From NCBI RefSeq assembly GCF_041320665.1, contig NZ_CP166730.1:4774001-4838000 (forward strand): 64,000 nt of DNA. The letters run 5' to 3'. The notes beneath the pieces were generated by a model. The model did not search any database. It was not told the origin of the DNA and saw only the letters and a program-made list of their open reading frames with translations. The position numbers and the translations under genes were made by a program. Positions 1 through 10,030 of the stretch are shown here, piece by piece. The first letter of the stretch is position 1; every line of letters starts with the position of its first letter. This DNA is from Comamonas sp. GB3 AK4-5 (GTDB lineage Bacteria; Pseudomonadota; Gammaproteobacteria; Burkholderiales; Burkholderiaceae_C).

Positions 1-1
1 T

Positions 2-1681
2 GCCGTGGGCTTTGCGCTGGCCGAAAAGCTGCTGGCTGCCGAGTTCAACCAGGGCAAGCACCGCATCGTTGACCACCACACTTTTGTGTTCATGGGCGAT
101 GGCTGCCTCATGGAAGGCATCAGCCACGAAGCCGCCGCACTGGCCGGCGCCTGGAAACTCAACAAGCTGATCGCCCTGTGGGACGACAACGGCATCTCCA
201 TCGACGGCCAGGTCACCCCCTGGTTTGGCGACGACACCGCCGCACGTTTTGAAGCCTATGGCTGGAACGTGATCCGCGCCGTGGACGGCCACAATGTGGA
301 CGCCGTGGACGCCGCCATTGCCGCTGCCAAGAAGAGCGCCGCCAAGCCCACGCTGATCTGCTGCAAGACCAGCATCGGCAAGGGTTCGCCCAACCGCCAG
401 GACACCTCCAAGGCCCACGGCGAGCCCCTGGGCGCCGAGGAAATCGCGCTGACCCGCGCCGCCCTGGGCTGGGAGCATGGCCCGTTTGAAATCCCCGCCG
501 ATGTCTACACCGACTGGGATGCCAAGGCCGCCGGCAAAAAGGCCGAAGCCGCCTGGAACCGCAAGTTCAACGCCTACGCCAAGGACTTCCCCGAGCTGGC
601 CGCCGCCTTCACCCGTCGCATGGCCGGCAACCTGCCCGAGAACTTCGTCGAAGTGGCAGCGCAGATCGCCTCCGACGCGCATGACGCCGCCGCCACCGTG
701 GCCAGCCGCAAGGCCAGCCAGCTGGCCCTGGAAGGCCTGACCGCAGCCCTGCCCGAGCTGCTGGGCGGCTCGGCCGACCTGACCGGCTCCAACCTGACCA
801 ACACCAAGAGCACCCCCGCTTTCCGCGTGGATGCCAAGGGTGCCGTGGTCAAGACCGAAGAAGGCAAGATCGGCCGCCACATCAACTACGGTGTGCGCGA
901 GTTCGGCATGGCCGCCATCATGAACGGTGTGGCGCTGCATGGCGGCTACATCCCCTACGGCGGCACCTTCCTGACCTTCTCCGACTACAGCCGCAATGCC
1001 ATCCGCATGGCGGCGCTGATGAAGCAGCGCGTGATCCATGTGTTCACCCACGACTCCATCGGCCTGGGCGAAGACGGCCCCACCCACCAGTCCATCGAGC
1101 ATGCAGCCAGCCTGCGCCTGATCCCTGGCCTGGATGTGTGGCGCCCCGCTGACACCACCGAAACCGCCATGGCCTGGGCCGTGGCACTGAGCCAGAAGAA
1201 CCGCCCCACGGCCATGCTGCTGAGCCGCCAGAACCTGGCCTACGCTCCCAAGAGCGAAGAAGCGCTGGACAACATCGCCTGCGGCGCCTATGTGCTGTCC
1301 GAGCCCAAGGATGTGGGCCTCTTGGGCAAGAAGGCCCAGGCCGTGATCATTGCCACCGGCTCCGAAGTGCAGCTGGCCCTGGCCGCCCAAAAGCAGCTGG
1401 CCGAGCAGAAGATTGCTGTGCGCGTGGTCTCCATGCCCAGCACCACCACTTTTGACCGCCAGGACATGGCCTACAAGCAATCCGTGCTGCCCGCCGGCCT
1501 GCCCCGCGTGGCCGTGGAAATGGGCGTGACCGACTTCTGGTGGAAGTACGGCTGCGCCGCCGTGGTCGGCATCGACAGCTACGGCGAGTCGGCCCCCGCA
1601 CCGGTGCTGTTCGAGCATTTCGGCTTTACCGCCGACAATGTGGCCGCCACCGTGCAGGAAACGCTGCGCCGCGCCAAGTAA
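2..1681 (+). CDS. tkt: Transketolase, C-terminal part (5' end outside window)
   Basis: Thiamine-diphosphate enzyme of the non-oxidative pentose phosphate pathway; it moves two-carbon ketol units between sugar phosphates in the cytoplasm. The reading frame is already open at base 2 and starts with AVGFALAEK, which normally lies well inside the protein, so about 100 N-terminal residues are missing. Visible landmarks are the GDGCLMEGISHEAA thiamine-diphosphate/metal segment, the central pyrimidine-binding domain (REFGMAAIMNG, THDSIGLGEDGPTHQ) and the C-terminal domain (IATGSEVQLAL). It lies 95 bp upstream of gap on the same strand, so the two central carbon genes may be co-expressed. A perfect 13-bp inverted repeat separates them. 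Confidence 0.97.
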   Translation, partial: AVGFALAEKLLAAEFNQGKHRIVDHHTFVFMGDGCLMEGISHEAAALAGAWKLNKLIALWDDNGISIDGQVTPWFGDDTAARFEAYGWNVIRAVDGHNVDAVDAAIAAAKKSAAKPTLICCKTSIGKGSPNRQDTSKAHGEPLGAEEIALTRAALGWEHGPFEIPADVYTDWDAKAAGKKAEAAWNRKFNAYAKDFPELAAAFTRRMAGNLPENFVEVAAQIASDAHDAAATVASRKASQLALEGLTAALPELLGGSADLTGSNLTNTKSTPAFRVDAKGAVVKTEEGKIGRHINYGVREFGMAAIMNGVALHGGYIPYGGTFLTFSDYSRNAIRMAALMKQRVIHVFTHDSIGLGEDGPTHQSIEHAASLRLIPGLDVWRPADTTETAMAWAVALSQKNRPTAMLLSRQNLAYAPKSEEALDNIACGAYVLSEPKDVGLLGKKAQAVIIATGSEVQLALAAQKQLAEQKIAVRVVSMPSTTTFDRQDMAYKQSVLPAGLPRVAVEMGVTDFWWKYGCAAVVGIDSYGESAPAPVLFEHFGFTADNVAATVQETLRRAK

Positions 1682-1686
1682 TCACC

Positions 1687-2778
<1,092 letters not shown>

Positions 2779-2816
2779 ATGGCGGCCCTGGACTGATTTT
2801 TTCGGTCTAATCTAGC

Positions 2817-2843
2817 GCCAGCGCTTGTCCATCAAGCGTTGGC
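2817..2843. repeat. Palindromic copy of a dispersed AGCGCTTG-type repeat
   Basis: GCCAGCGCTTG and CAAGCGTTGGC form an inverted repeat around 5 bp with one G.T pair, followed by GCAGCTATCAAAA. Related sequence occurs near 30586-30640, 34093-34140 and 37074-37100, always between genes. I read it as a small dispersed intergenic repeat; similar elements are common in Comamonadaceae. Confidence 0.55.
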
Positions 2844-2857
2844 AGCTATCAAAATCA

Positions 2858-2888
2858 AAAAGCCAGCACCGTGAGGCGCTGGCTTTTT
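2858..2888 (+). terminator. Intrinsic terminator after gap
   Basis: AAAAGCCAGC (2858-2867) pairs with GCTGGCTTTT (2878-2887) around a 10-nt loop, with T residues on the 3' side. It ends the tkt-gap unit and precedes the Sel1-repeat gene. Confidence 0.85.
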
Positions 2889-2955
2889 GCTTGGCTACTT
2901 TCGAATATTCTCTATCGCACGCCCGGCACAGACCAGGTCCATCACGTCTACCTCC

Positions 2956-3918
2956 ATGAAACCACTGAGCTCACTTTCCGCACTCACTCTCGCCCTGCTG
3001 CTGGGCATGCAAACGGCCGGCGCACAACCCGCCGACATGCTGCGCGATGCCCGCAACGGCGACGCCGCCGCACAGACCGCGCTGGGCACGGTCTATGTCA
3101 AGGGCGAGGTGGTGGAGGCCAACCCGGTCGAGGCGGCCAAGTGGTACCGCCGCGCCGCCGAACAAGGCTATGCCCAGGGCCAATACAACCTGGGCGTGAT
3201 GTTCGACGATGGCCTGGGTGTGGAAGAGAACCAGACCGAGGCCGCACAATGGTTTCGCCGCGCGGGTGAGCAAGGCCATGTGGGCGGGCAATACAACCTG
3301 GGGCTGATGCTGGCCCATGGCCTGGGCGTGCCAGTCAATCTGGCCGAGGCCGCACAGTGGTTCCGCCGCGCTGCCGACCAAGGCTTTGTGCTGGCCCAAT
3401 ACAACATGGGCACCATGCTGTTCGAAGGCAATGGCCTGGAGCAAAACCTCCCCGAGGCGGCCAAGTGGTTTCGCCTGGCTGCCGAACAAGGCGATGCCGA
3501 TTCGCAGTTCAACCTGGGGGCGATGCTGGCCGACGGCAACGGCATTCCCCAGGACCTGAGCGAGGCCGTCAAGTGGTACCGACTGGCTGCCGCGCAAGGC
3601 GATGTATCCGCCCAGAACAACCTGGGCGTGGCCTACGAAAACGGCCGGGGCGTGCCCCGCGACCTGGCCCAGGCCGTGCAGTGGTACCAGCGCGCCGCCG
3701 CGCAAGGTCTGGCGGAAGGGCAAAGCAATCTGGGCGCCATGCTCAGCCAAGGCCGTGGTGTGGCGGCGGACCAGGAGCAGGCCTATTTCTGGCTGAGCCT
3801 GGCAGCAGCCGAGGACGCCACCGCACGCGCGGCCCGTGAGCAGGTTGCCCGCAAGCTCAGCGCTGCACAAAGGCAGCGCCTGGAAGCGAAAGCAGCGGCC
3901 TGGAGCCCGCAAAAATAA
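2956..3918 (+). CDS. Exported Sel1-repeat (TPR-like) protein
   Basis: 320-residue protein with an N-terminal signal peptide (MKPLSSLSALTLALLLGMQ, cleavage likely near AGA-QPA). It is followed by about seven 36-residue Sel1-like repeats with the recurrent pattern AAKWYRRAAEQG..QYNLGVMF..G.GV..N. Sel1 repeats form alpha-solenoids for protein-protein contacts, so this is likely a periplasmic adaptor or regulatory protein; no partner can be named. The start at 2956 was chosen because it begins the signal peptide; the upstream in-frame start at 2887 lies in the terminator of gap. It appears to be a single-gene unit. Confidence 0.88.
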   Translation: MKPLSSLSALTLALLLGMQTAGAQPADMLRDARNGDAAAQTALGTVYVKGEVVEANPVEAAKWYRRAAEQGYAQGQYNLGVMFDDGLGVEENQTEAAQWFRRAGEQGHVGGQYNLGLMLAHGLGVPVNLAEAAQWFRRAADQGFVLAQYNMGTMLFEGNGLEQNLPEAAKWFRLAAEQGDADSQFNLGAMLADGNGIPQDLSEAVKWYRLAAAQGDVSAQNNLGVAYENGRGVPRDLAQAVQWYQRAAAQGLAEGQSNLGAMLSQGRGVAADQEQAYFWLSLAAAEDATARAAREQVARKLSAAQRQRLEAKAAAWSPQK

Positions 3919-4237
3919 AAGTGCAGCCCGCAGTGCCAGCACAGTGGCACGGCACAAGGCCGCCCCCGCAAATGCCTGCAAAGGGTGCGCGCGGTGCTCC
4001 GCTTTGGCCTGCAGACATGCAGCCCCACCGGCCTCGCCAGCGCGTCCAGGGGGCGTGGGCTGCTATCAAAAATCCAGCGACAAGGCGGCTGGATTCTTTC
4101 CTGCCATAGCCAAAGCCTACACCGTGTTACTGAATGTTATATGACATTCTCCAGGCACATTTTGACCCTCTGATGCGCAGGCCGCCGCTATAGTCTCGCC
4201 ACCTATAACAGCGCCTTCCATGGGGGAGGGGAAAATC
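3919..4237. other. Intergenic region with one terminator-like hairpin
   Basis: 319 bp between the Sel1 protein and the next gene. The only structure I can support is the hairpin AATCCAGC (4071-4078) / GCTGGATT (4088-4095) followed by CTTTCC, which could terminate the Sel1 gene. It is preceded by GGCTGCTATCAAAA, which resembles part of the dispersed small repeat. No convincing gene is present. Confidence 0.5.
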
Positions 4238-4792
4238 ATGAATTTCATTTTGGGCTACGCACGCTATGTGCTGCTGGCTGGACTGGCCTTGTTCGGTTTC
4301 AGCGCTTATTTGCTCTACCAAAGCGCCAACGGCGGCGGCATTCCCGAGCAGGCCGCACTCACCGTCATCAGCGGTGACATGCAGGAGGCACGCAAGGTCA
4401 CCGTGACCAAGAAGCGCCGCCGTGGCGGCGAAACCAAGTCCCATTACTACGAGGTGGACCTCAAGCCCCAGGACGGCGAAGTGCTGACCATCAAGCTGCC
4501 TTCGCTGGTGCCCGAGTCTGCCGTGCAGGCCATGGCCGATGCCGACATGCTTGAGGTGGGCTACGACGCCACCAGCGATGCGCACAATGCCTACTCCGTC
4601 AGCGGCGACGGCCAGCCCCTGCTGCCCTACGAGCAGATGGCCCAATACATGCAGGAAGACGCCGACCACAGCAGCGCCGAAGCCCCCACGATGATGGGTC
4701 TGGGCCTGGTGCTGGCCATCATCGGTGGCCTGGGCATGCGCTGGCGCAAACAGCGCATCGCGCGCGAAGAACAGGAGCAGGCCGCAGCCTGA
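4238..4792 (+). CDS. Small membrane protein of unknown function
   Basis: 184 residues with a hydrophobic N-terminal segment (about residues 6-26, ARYVLLAGLALFGFSAYLLY) and a second near the C-terminus (about 155-172, MMGLGLVLAIIGGLGM), followed by a basic tail. The middle part is soluble, with a KKRRRGG stretch. I do not recognise a family. The ATG at 4238 has a strong Shine-Dalgarno (GGGGGAGGGG at 4222-4231). A terminator follows at 4836-4867, so it is probably transcribed alone. Confidence 0.75.
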   Translation: MNFILGYARYVLLAGLALFGFSAYLLYQSANGGGIPEQAALTVISGDMQEARKVTVTKKRRRGGETKSHYYEVDLKPQDGEVLTIKLPSLVPESAVQAMADADMLEVGYDATSDAHNAYSVSGDGQPLLPYEQMAQYMQEDADHSSAEAPTMMGLGLVLAIIGGLGMRWRKQRIAREEQEQAAA

Positions 4793-4835
4793 TTGCGACC
4801 GCTCCCTCGCCGGGCCTGTGCATACGGCCCGGCGC

Positions 4836-4867
4836 AAGCCGCTGCCATCAGGCAGCGGCTTTTTTTA
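4836..4867 (+). terminator. Intrinsic terminator after the 4238 gene
   Basis: AAGCCGCTGCC (4836-4846), loop ATCA, GGCAGCGGCTT, then a run of T: an 11-bp GC-rich stem with a U-tract. Confidence 0.9.
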
Positions 4868-4943
4868 TCTCACGGCCAGACGCACATGGCTTGCGCCGGC
4901 CACACCATCTGCGCACACTGGTGCCTCCGCCATCCCCTGCACC

Positions 4944-5480
4944 ATGGCCGCCCACACCACCACCGCCGCCACACTCGTCGTACTCCTGCCCCTGCTGGTA
5001 TGGCGGCTGCGCGCGCGTTGGCGGCGTCTGGTGGGGCGCCAGCGCACCAGCAAATACCGGCCCTGGATCAGCATTGCCATTTATGCACTGCTGCTGGGCC
5101 TGATCAGCTGGGCCTGCTGGGGCCGGTGGACGGCCCTGGCCACGCTGGGCACAGGGCTGGCAGCAGGCGGTCTGCTGTCGCGCTGGGCCTGGAAAAAAAC
5201 CGTGCTGGAACCCACGCCGCAAGGGCTGTACTACACGCCCCACACGCGCCTGGGGATTGCGCTGTCACTGCTGTTTCTGGCCCGCATCGCCTACCGGGTG
5301 GTGGAGGTGCTCTGGCTGCTGCCGCCTTCGGACGCCGGCCTGCATGCGCTGGTCATCAGCCCGCTGACCCTGGCCGTGTTCGGGCTCATGGCCGGCCACA
5401 CCATGGGCTATGCCCTGGCCCTGTTTGCCTGGCGCCAGCGCGTGCTGGCGGCCAAGCGCGCCCGCGAGGCAGTCACCTGA
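4944..5480 (+). CDS. Integral membrane protein, possibly CcdC/DUF1453-like
   Basis: 178 residues with four or five predicted membrane segments (about 7-20, 43-58, 60-78, 98-120 and 132-155) and basic cytoplasmic loops. The arrangement, with a SRWAWKKTVLEPT loop before a helix, is reminiscent of DUF1453 (CcdC) proteins, but this is a weak resemblance and no function should be assumed. The ATG at 4944 starts just before the first helix. It stands alone between a terminator and the convergent Bug-receptor gene. Confidence 0.6.
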   Translation: MAAHTTTAATLVVLLPLLVWRLRARWRRLVGRQRTSKYRPWISIAIYALLLGLISWACWGRWTALATLGTGLAAGGLLSRWAWKKTVLEPTPQGLYYTPHTRLGIALSLLFLARIAYRVVEVLWLLPPSDAGLHALVISPLTLAVFGLMAGHTMGYALALFAWRQRVLAAKRAREAVT

Positions 5481-5624
5481 CACAGCTGCTGCGCGCGTCC
5501 AGACGCACAGGCAAGGCGTGGTGCACCAGCCAATACGCCGCTACAGCATGTTGTGCATGCCTTGGCTGCTATAAAAATTCAGTGCCGCAATGGCACTGCC
5601 CGGCGTCTCTTCAGCGCTGTGGAC

Positions 5625-6590
5625 TTATTCGATGCGCACGTCGGCGGCCTTCACCACGCGAGCGGATGCGGCCCAGTCGTCCCGCAGCAGTTGCTGGAAT
5701 TCCTTGACCGGCAGCGTGCCGGCTTCCACCCCCACGCGGGCCAGGCGCTCCTGCACCACGGGTTCGGTCAACACCTTGCGCACGGCGGCGTTGATGCGCT
5801 CCACCTCGGCGGGTGGTGTGCCGGCCGGCGCCAGCAGGCCCAGCCAGGAATCAAACACAAAGCCAGGCACGCCAGCCTCGGCCACCGTGGGCAGCTGGGG
5901 CAGGAAGCGCGAGCGCTGCGCACCCGAATAGGCCAGCAGCTTCACGCGAGGATCTTTCTCGAAGGCCAGCATGCCGATGGTGGCTCCGGTCACCAGCTGC
6001 ACCCGTCCGGCCAGCAACTCAGTGACCGCGTCGCCCGTGGACTTCATCGGGATGTGCTGCAGCTGCACGCCGGCCTGGGCCGCCAGCAGGGCGCTGGCCA
6101 GGTGCGAGGCGCTGCCGTTGCCGGCCGATGCGTAGTTCAGCGTACCGGGCTGGGCCTTGGCCCGCTGCAGCATGGCTTGCAGCGAGGAGATGCCACTGCT
6201 GGCGGGCACACCCACCACATAGCCGGTGCGCCCCAGGAAGGAGACGCCCACAAAATCCTTCTGCGCGTCATACGGCAGCTTGGCATACAGATGGCTGGCC
6301 AGGTTGTGGCTGGCAGCCGCCAGCACCAGGGTGTTGCCGTCGGGGGCGGACTTGGCCACCTGGGCCGTACCCACGCTACCACCCGCACCGGCGCGGTTTT
6401 CCACCACCACGGTGGCGCCCAGGGCCTGGCCCAGCTCATTGCTGAAGGTGCGGGCCACGGTGTCCTGTGTGGCGCCAGCACCAAAGGGCACGACGATGCG
6501 GATCAGGCGCTCGGCCTGGGCGGTGGATGCAAAAGACAGGGCTAGGGCAGCGGCCAGCAGGGAGCGGCAAGCAAGAAGGGAGGCAAACAT
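5625..6590 (-). CDS. Bug-family (TctC-like) periplasmic solute receptor
   Basis: 321-residue tripartite tricarboxylate transporter receptor. A signal peptide (MFASLLACRSLLAAALALSF, cleavage after AQA) is followed by RLIRIVVPFGAGATQDTVAR, the hallmark N-terminus of Bug proteins, and VVVENRAGAGG. Such proteins bind small carboxylates or related solutes in the periplasm for TctAB-type carriers. No tctA/tctB is nearby, so it is one of the orphan Bug receptors that are abundant in this family; the ligand cannot be predicted. The ATG at 6590 begins the signal peptide; no good Shine-Dalgarno is visible, so the start is moderately sure. It is divergent from csaA. Confidence 0.9.
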   Translation of the reverse strand: MFASLLACRSLLAAALALSFASTAQAERLIRIVVPFGAGATQDTVARTFSNELGQALGATVVVENRAGAGGSVGTAQVAKSAPDGNTLVLAAASHNLASHLYAKLPYDAQKDFVGVSFLGRTGYVVGVPASSGISSLQAMLQRAKAQPGTLNYASAGNGSASHLASALLAAQAGVQLQHIPMKSTGDAVTELLAGRVQLVTGATIGMLAFEKDPRVKLLAYSGAQRSRFLPQLPTVAEAGVPGFVFDSWLGLLAPAGTPPAEVERINAAVRKVLTEPVVQERLARVGVEAGTLPVKEFQQLLRDDWAASARVVKAADVRIE

Positions 6591-6801
6591 CACGGGAGGT
6601 AGGCAGAAAACGGAAAAAGCACCCGCCTGTGCGGCGCCGTAGCGGCTGAAAGCCTGTGCGCGGCGGAGGGTGCGAGAAGCGGATTCTCGGCACCTACCTC
6701 GCCAAACCCAACCAATCATTCGCCATGTGCAAACAACCAAATCAACCAAGCACCAGTGTTGCGCGACATTTGCGAACCCCGGTGCGCAGCATGATGGGGC
6801 C

Positions 6802-7164
6802 ATGACAGCAATTGACACCACCCTGCACGCACCCATTGGTTTTGATGATTTTCTGCAGGTGGAGCTGCGCGTGGGCCGCATTGTGGCGGCCGAAGTTTTC
6901 AAGGAAGCGCGCCGCCCTGCCTATATCCTGCAAGTGGACTTTGGCCCCGAGCTGGGCCTGCGCAAGTCCAGCGCCCAGATCACCCAGCTCTACACCCCGG
7001 AGTCACTGATTGGCCGGCAGGTGGTGGCGGTGCTGAACTTTCCCAAAAAGCAGATCGGACCCATCCAGTCGGAATGCCTGGTCACAGGTTTTCACAATAC
7101 TGACGGCCATGTGGCCTTGTGCGTGCCCGACCAGGAGGTGCCTCTGGGCACCAAGCTGCTGTAA
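6802..7164 (+). CDS. csaA: CsaA/YgjH-type tRNA-binding protein
   Basis: 120-residue single OB-fold protein of the tRNA-binding domain family (as in EMAP II and the MetRS C-terminus). Typical features are FLQVELRVGRIVAAEVF near the N-terminus, the LGLRKSSAQIT segment and the NFPKKQIGPIQSE segment. Family members bind tRNA, and the Bacillus protein has been described as an export-related chaperone. The length is normal. The ATG at 6802 begins the conserved domain. It is divergent from the Bug receptor and appears monocistronic. Confidence 0.9.
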   Translation: MTAIDTTLHAPIGFDDFLQVELRVGRIVAAEVFKEARRPAYILQVDFGPELGLRKSSAQITQLYTPESLIGRQVVAVLNFPKKQIGPIQSECLVTGFHNTDGHVALCVPDQEVPLGTKLL

Positions 7165-7222
7165 ACAGCGTACGGCCTCCTCGCGGCACACCTGCGGCCC
7201 TTTCCCCATGCTGCGGGCAGCA

Positions 7223-7242
7223 AAAAGCCCCTGAAAGGGGCT
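7223..7242 (-). terminator. Terminator of the 90-residue protein gene
   Basis: On the minus strand AGCCCC-TTTCA-GGGGCT is followed by TTTTTG. It lies downstream of the minus-strand gene ending at 7302 and may also work for csaA from the other side. Confidence 0.75.
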
Positions 7243-7301
7243 GCGGTGGAGGGCTGTGGGCCGCCCCGGTGCGTTCTGTATGCGCCTGCGCGCCGGCAGG
7301 C

Positions 7302-7574
7302 TCACGCCACAATCTGGATGGCGCCGATGTCCACATATTCCAGGAACTCCTCACGCGCCAATGTGACGGTCACGGGCTGTGCATCGCTGACCCAGGACAG
7401 CACCATGCTGGCAATGGCCACATCCACCTGCACCTGCAGGTTTTGCGGAATCGGCTCCAGCACCCCGTCGCCGACGCGGTGCTGCACCGGGCCCACGATG
7501 CGGGCCTGAAAGTGCGGGGGCAGTCCTGCGGTGTCATCCTCGTCATTCAGAGGGAAATGCTGGGAGTGGGTCAT
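7302..7574 (-). CDS. Conserved small protein of unknown function
   Basis: 90 residues, acidic N-terminus (MTHSQHFPLNDEDDTAG), no signal peptide or membrane segment. I do not recognise the family. It is supported as real by an excellent Shine-Dalgarno (AAGGAG, 8 bp before the ATG at 7574), by protein-like composition and by a terminator directly downstream. It lies downstream of, and on the same strand as, the HPF/RaiA-like gene, but a terminator lies between the two. Confidence 0.7.
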   Translation of the reverse strand: MTHSQHFPLNDEDDTAGLPPHFQARIVGPVQHRVGDGVLEPIPQNLQVQVDVAIASMVLSWVSDAQPVTVTLAREEFLEYVDIGAIQIVA

Positions 7575-7707
7575 GCAGTGGCTCCTTGTAGAGGCCGCCG
7601 CTGCGGCCAGATGCTGCGAGCAGCGAAAGATGGCCCTTGACTCTATCCCGCACCCTGCCTGCCAAGGTGCAAAAACGGCCACGGTCTTGCAAGCAAATGT
7701 GCAGGCA

Positions 7708-7733
7708 ACAAAAAGCCACCTCGCAAGGTGGCT
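7708..7733 (-). terminator. Terminator of the HPF/RaiA-like gene
   Basis: On the minus strand AGCCACC-TTGCGA-GGTGGCT runs into TTTTTG. It lies between the ribosome-associated factor gene and the 90-residue protein gene. Confidence 0.8.
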
Positions 7734-7769
7734 GGTCGGGGCCTTGCGGCCCATGGTGCTCAGGGGGCT

Positions 7770-8132
7770 TCAGCCCACCGCAGAATCTTCCACGCCGCGC
7801 ACGCTTTCACGGCCATGCTTGTCCTTGAGCTTGCCCAGATCGGTCTCCACCGCACGCAGCAGTTTCTCCAGGGCCGCAGTCAAGGCTTCCTGCACTTTTT
7901 CGGCCTCGGCATTGACAGCAATCGGTGGCCGGCCGTTGGCACGGGTTTCGAGCACGCATTTCTTGCCCGGTCCGCCATTGCTCTTGAGCGCATCCACCTC
8001 GGTCAGGTACACCTCCACACGCTGCACATACTCCTTGAGCCGTGCCAGACGGTTGTGAATTTCCTCTTGCACCCATTGGGCCAGCGATTCTCCGCCCTGG
8101 ATGGAATCGTCGGCATGAACTTGCACTTGCAT
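7770..8132 (-). CDS. HPF/RaiA-type ribosome-associated protein
   Basis: 120 residues of the sigma54-modulation/S30EA family, which bind the small ribosomal subunit in stationary phase or stress and promote hibernation. The fold is indicated by the N-terminal strand MQVQVHADDSI, a helix with ARLKEYVQRVEVYLTEV, the core KKCVLETRANGRPPIAVNAEAEKVQEALTAALEKL arrangement and a charged tail. It is short, with no C-terminal dimerisation domain as in long HPF. The ATG at 8132 has AAGGAGG eight bases upstream; an in-frame start at 8153 has none. It is divergent from the hydrolase gene at 8407. Confidence 0.85.
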   Translation of the reverse strand: MQVQVHADDSIQGGESLAQWVQEEIHNRLARLKEYVQRVEVYLTEVDALKSNGGPGKKCVLETRANGRPPIAVNAEAEKVQEALTAALEKLLRAVETDLGKLKDKHGRESVRGVEDSAVG

Positions 8133-8406
8133 CAGCGTCCTCCTTGTTGCCATATGGGGGGTGGACTTGTTCCACCTCGGCCCGCACAGTGACCGCCGTC
8201 AGCGCCAGCAAAGGCCGGACGGGCGACACTGCTGAGACCCATGATGCCCCAGTTCACCAGGCTTGTCGCCCTTTCATCGACCTGGGCCAGGTGATTTTTG
8301 ATGCGCATCAAGTCGCCAGCGGCCCGCCCGCATCGGCCAAGTCCCTACATGTAACAGCGCTATCGCGTACACACAGAAGCCTGCAGGCGCACTAGCATGC
8401 AAGGCC

Positions 8407-9279
8407 ATGACCGCGCCCGCCTCCCGCCGACTCAAGATTGGCCTGTCGGCCTGCTTTTCCCACGCCGATCCCTACCGCCCGCTGTTCACCGGCAAGACGC
8501 TGCAGTATGTGGAGCAGTCGATTGCGCACTGGATCATGTCCAGTGGCGCCATGGTGGTGATGGTGCCCTGCCCCACGGGCGAAACGGCCCAGGGCGATGT
8601 CACATTGGCGCATTACGCCGATTGGCTGGATGGGGTGGTCATGCATGGCGGGGCCGATGTCTGGCCCGGCAGCTATGGCGAGGAGCCCCTCAAACCCGAA
8701 TGGATGGGCGACCGCGTGCGCGACCTGTATGACATGGCCGTGGTGGAGGCTTTTTCACAGGCCGGCAAGCCCATCTTTGGCGTCTGCCGTGGCCTGCAGC
8801 TCATCAACGTGGCCTTTGGCGGCACGCTCTACCAGGACATCAGCACCCAGGTGCCCGGCGCCCAGCAGCACCGCAACCCCGCCACCTACGACAGGCACCA
8901 GCACGATATTGCCATCGTGCCCGGCAGCCGGCTGGACCGGCTCTACCCCAACCTGCCGCGCGCCCGGGTCAACAGCATCCACCACCAGGGCATCAAGACC
9001 GTGGCGCCGGGCTTTGACGTAGAGGCCTTCAGCCTGCCCGACCGCATCCCCGAAGCCATACACCGCCGCATAGGCGGCAAAAGCTATATCGCAGCCACGC
9101 AGTGGCACCCCGAGTTCCGCGACCCCGAAGGCCGCACCCTGGACGACCGCGTGCTGCTGGACGACTTTCTCACCGCCTGCGCCAAAGCCCAGCTCCGCCC
9201 CGCCCTGAGCCACAGCCCCTTCCGCATCCGCGACCGCGCCGCCCGCATGCTGCGCCGCGCCCTGCTGCGCAGCAAGTAA
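8407..9279 (+). CDS. Gamma-glutamyl-GABA hydrolase-like class I glutamine amidotransferase (peptidase C26)
   Basis: 290 residues, PuuD-like. It should hydrolyse gamma-glutamyl amides in the cytoplasm; in E. coli PuuD acts on gamma-glutamyl-GABA in putrescine breakdown. The nucleophile elbow is GVCRGLQ, the catalytic His is in TQWHPEF, and the oxyanion region shows MHGGADVWP. A basic C-terminal extension (RIRDRAARMLRRALLRSK) goes beyond the usual family end. No putrescine genes are adjacent, so the substrate is uncertain. Confidence 0.88.
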   Translation: MTAPASRRLKIGLSACFSHADPYRPLFTGKTLQYVEQSIAHWIMSSGAMVVMVPCPTGETAQGDVTLAHYADWLDGVVMHGGADVWPGSYGEEPLKPEWMGDRVRDLYDMAVVEAFSQAGKPIFGVCRGLQLINVAFGGTLYQDISTQVPGAQQHRNPATYDRHQHDIAIVPGSRLDRLYPNLPRARVNSIHHQGIKTVAPGFDVEAFSLPDRIPEAIHRRIGGKSYIAATQWHPEFRDPEGRTLDDRVLLDDFLTACAKAQLRPALSHSPFRIRDRAARMLRRALLRSK

Positions 9280-9388
9280 AAGCCATAGCGTCCATAGCGT
9301 CCGGGCTCTTCACATCCGAATGATTCATGTCGGAAATCAAGGCCTGCTGCGCTACAACAGCTCACATTTTTTTAAAGCACCACAAAAA

Positions 9389-9413
9389 ACAAAGCCGCCC
9401 AAAAGGGCGGCTT
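9389..9413. terminator. Bidirectional terminator between the C26 hydrolase and slyD
   Basis: AAGCCGCCC (9392-9400), loop AAA, GGGCGGCTT. On the minus strand it is followed by TGTTTTTTG, so it mainly serves the minus-strand slyD gene; it also lies in the 3' region of the plus-strand hydrolase gene. Confidence 0.8.
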
Positions 9414-9544
9414 GTGAGCCGGGCGTTCACCGGCCGTTGAGACCGCTGCAGCGCCGCTGAGACAAGGCGCGGGCCCGCAGACAGTGGCAGCGCCACGGCA
9501 AGGGCCTGCAACGCCGTATCAGCGGTGCTGAAGCGGGCTTCCCA

Positions 9545-10030
9545 TCAATGGTGATGGCCGTGGGCGCCATGCACATGGCGGTGGGCGATTTCCTCTTCCG
9601 ACGCCGCACGCACCTCGGTCACGGTGCAGGCAAAGCGCAGTGCCTGGCCGGCCAGGGGATGGTTACCATCGAGCTGCACCACGGGGCCCTTGATCTTCAC
9701 CACGTTGTAGATCTGGGGCAGGCCCTGGTCGTTGCTGCCGCGCAGCTGGCCGCCCACCTTCACGCCTGCGGGGAATTCACCCTTGGGAATGGTGCGCTTG
9801 AGGCTTTCATCGCGCTCGCCAAAAGCATCTGCTATGGCCAGGTCCACGGTCAGCGCATCGCCTTTTTGCTTGCCTTCCAGGGCGGCCTCGACCTTGGCGA
9901 AGATGTTGTCATAGCCACCATGCAGATAGGCCACATCGCCCTTGTCCAGCAGCGGGCCGGCCAGGCCGCCTTGCAGCAGGGCGTGGATTTTGTAGGTGAT
10001 GGTGACGGCGGTGTCTTTGGAGATGTTCAT
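9545..10030 (-). CDS. slyD: SlyD-type FKBP peptidyl-prolyl isomerase
   Basis: 161-residue proline cis-trans isomerase and chaperone. The FKBP half-domain begins MNISKDTAVTITYKIH. The inserted-flap (chaperone) segment follows the SlyD pattern: GNIFAKVEAALEGKQKGD-like core, AFGERDESL, then LDGNHPLAGQALRF. The C-terminus is histidine-rich (HRHVHGAHGHHH), as in metal-binding SlyD proteins, which deliver nickel to hydrogenase or urease in other species. It is monocistronic, ending at the terminator at 9389-9413. Confidence 0.92.
   Translation of the reverse strand: MNISKDTAVTITYKIHALLQGGLAGPLLDKGDVAYLHGGYDNIFAKVEAALEGKQKGDALTVDLAIADAFGERDESLKRTIPKGEFPAGVKVGGQLRGSNDQGLPQIYNVVKIKGPVVQLDGNHPLAGQALRFACTVTEVRAASEEEIAHRHVHGAHGHHH

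Noticed and set aside
8133..8406. Promoter motifs between the HPF-like gene and the C26 hydrolase
   Set aside because: I looked for -35/-10 pairs and palindromes and found none strong enough to report.
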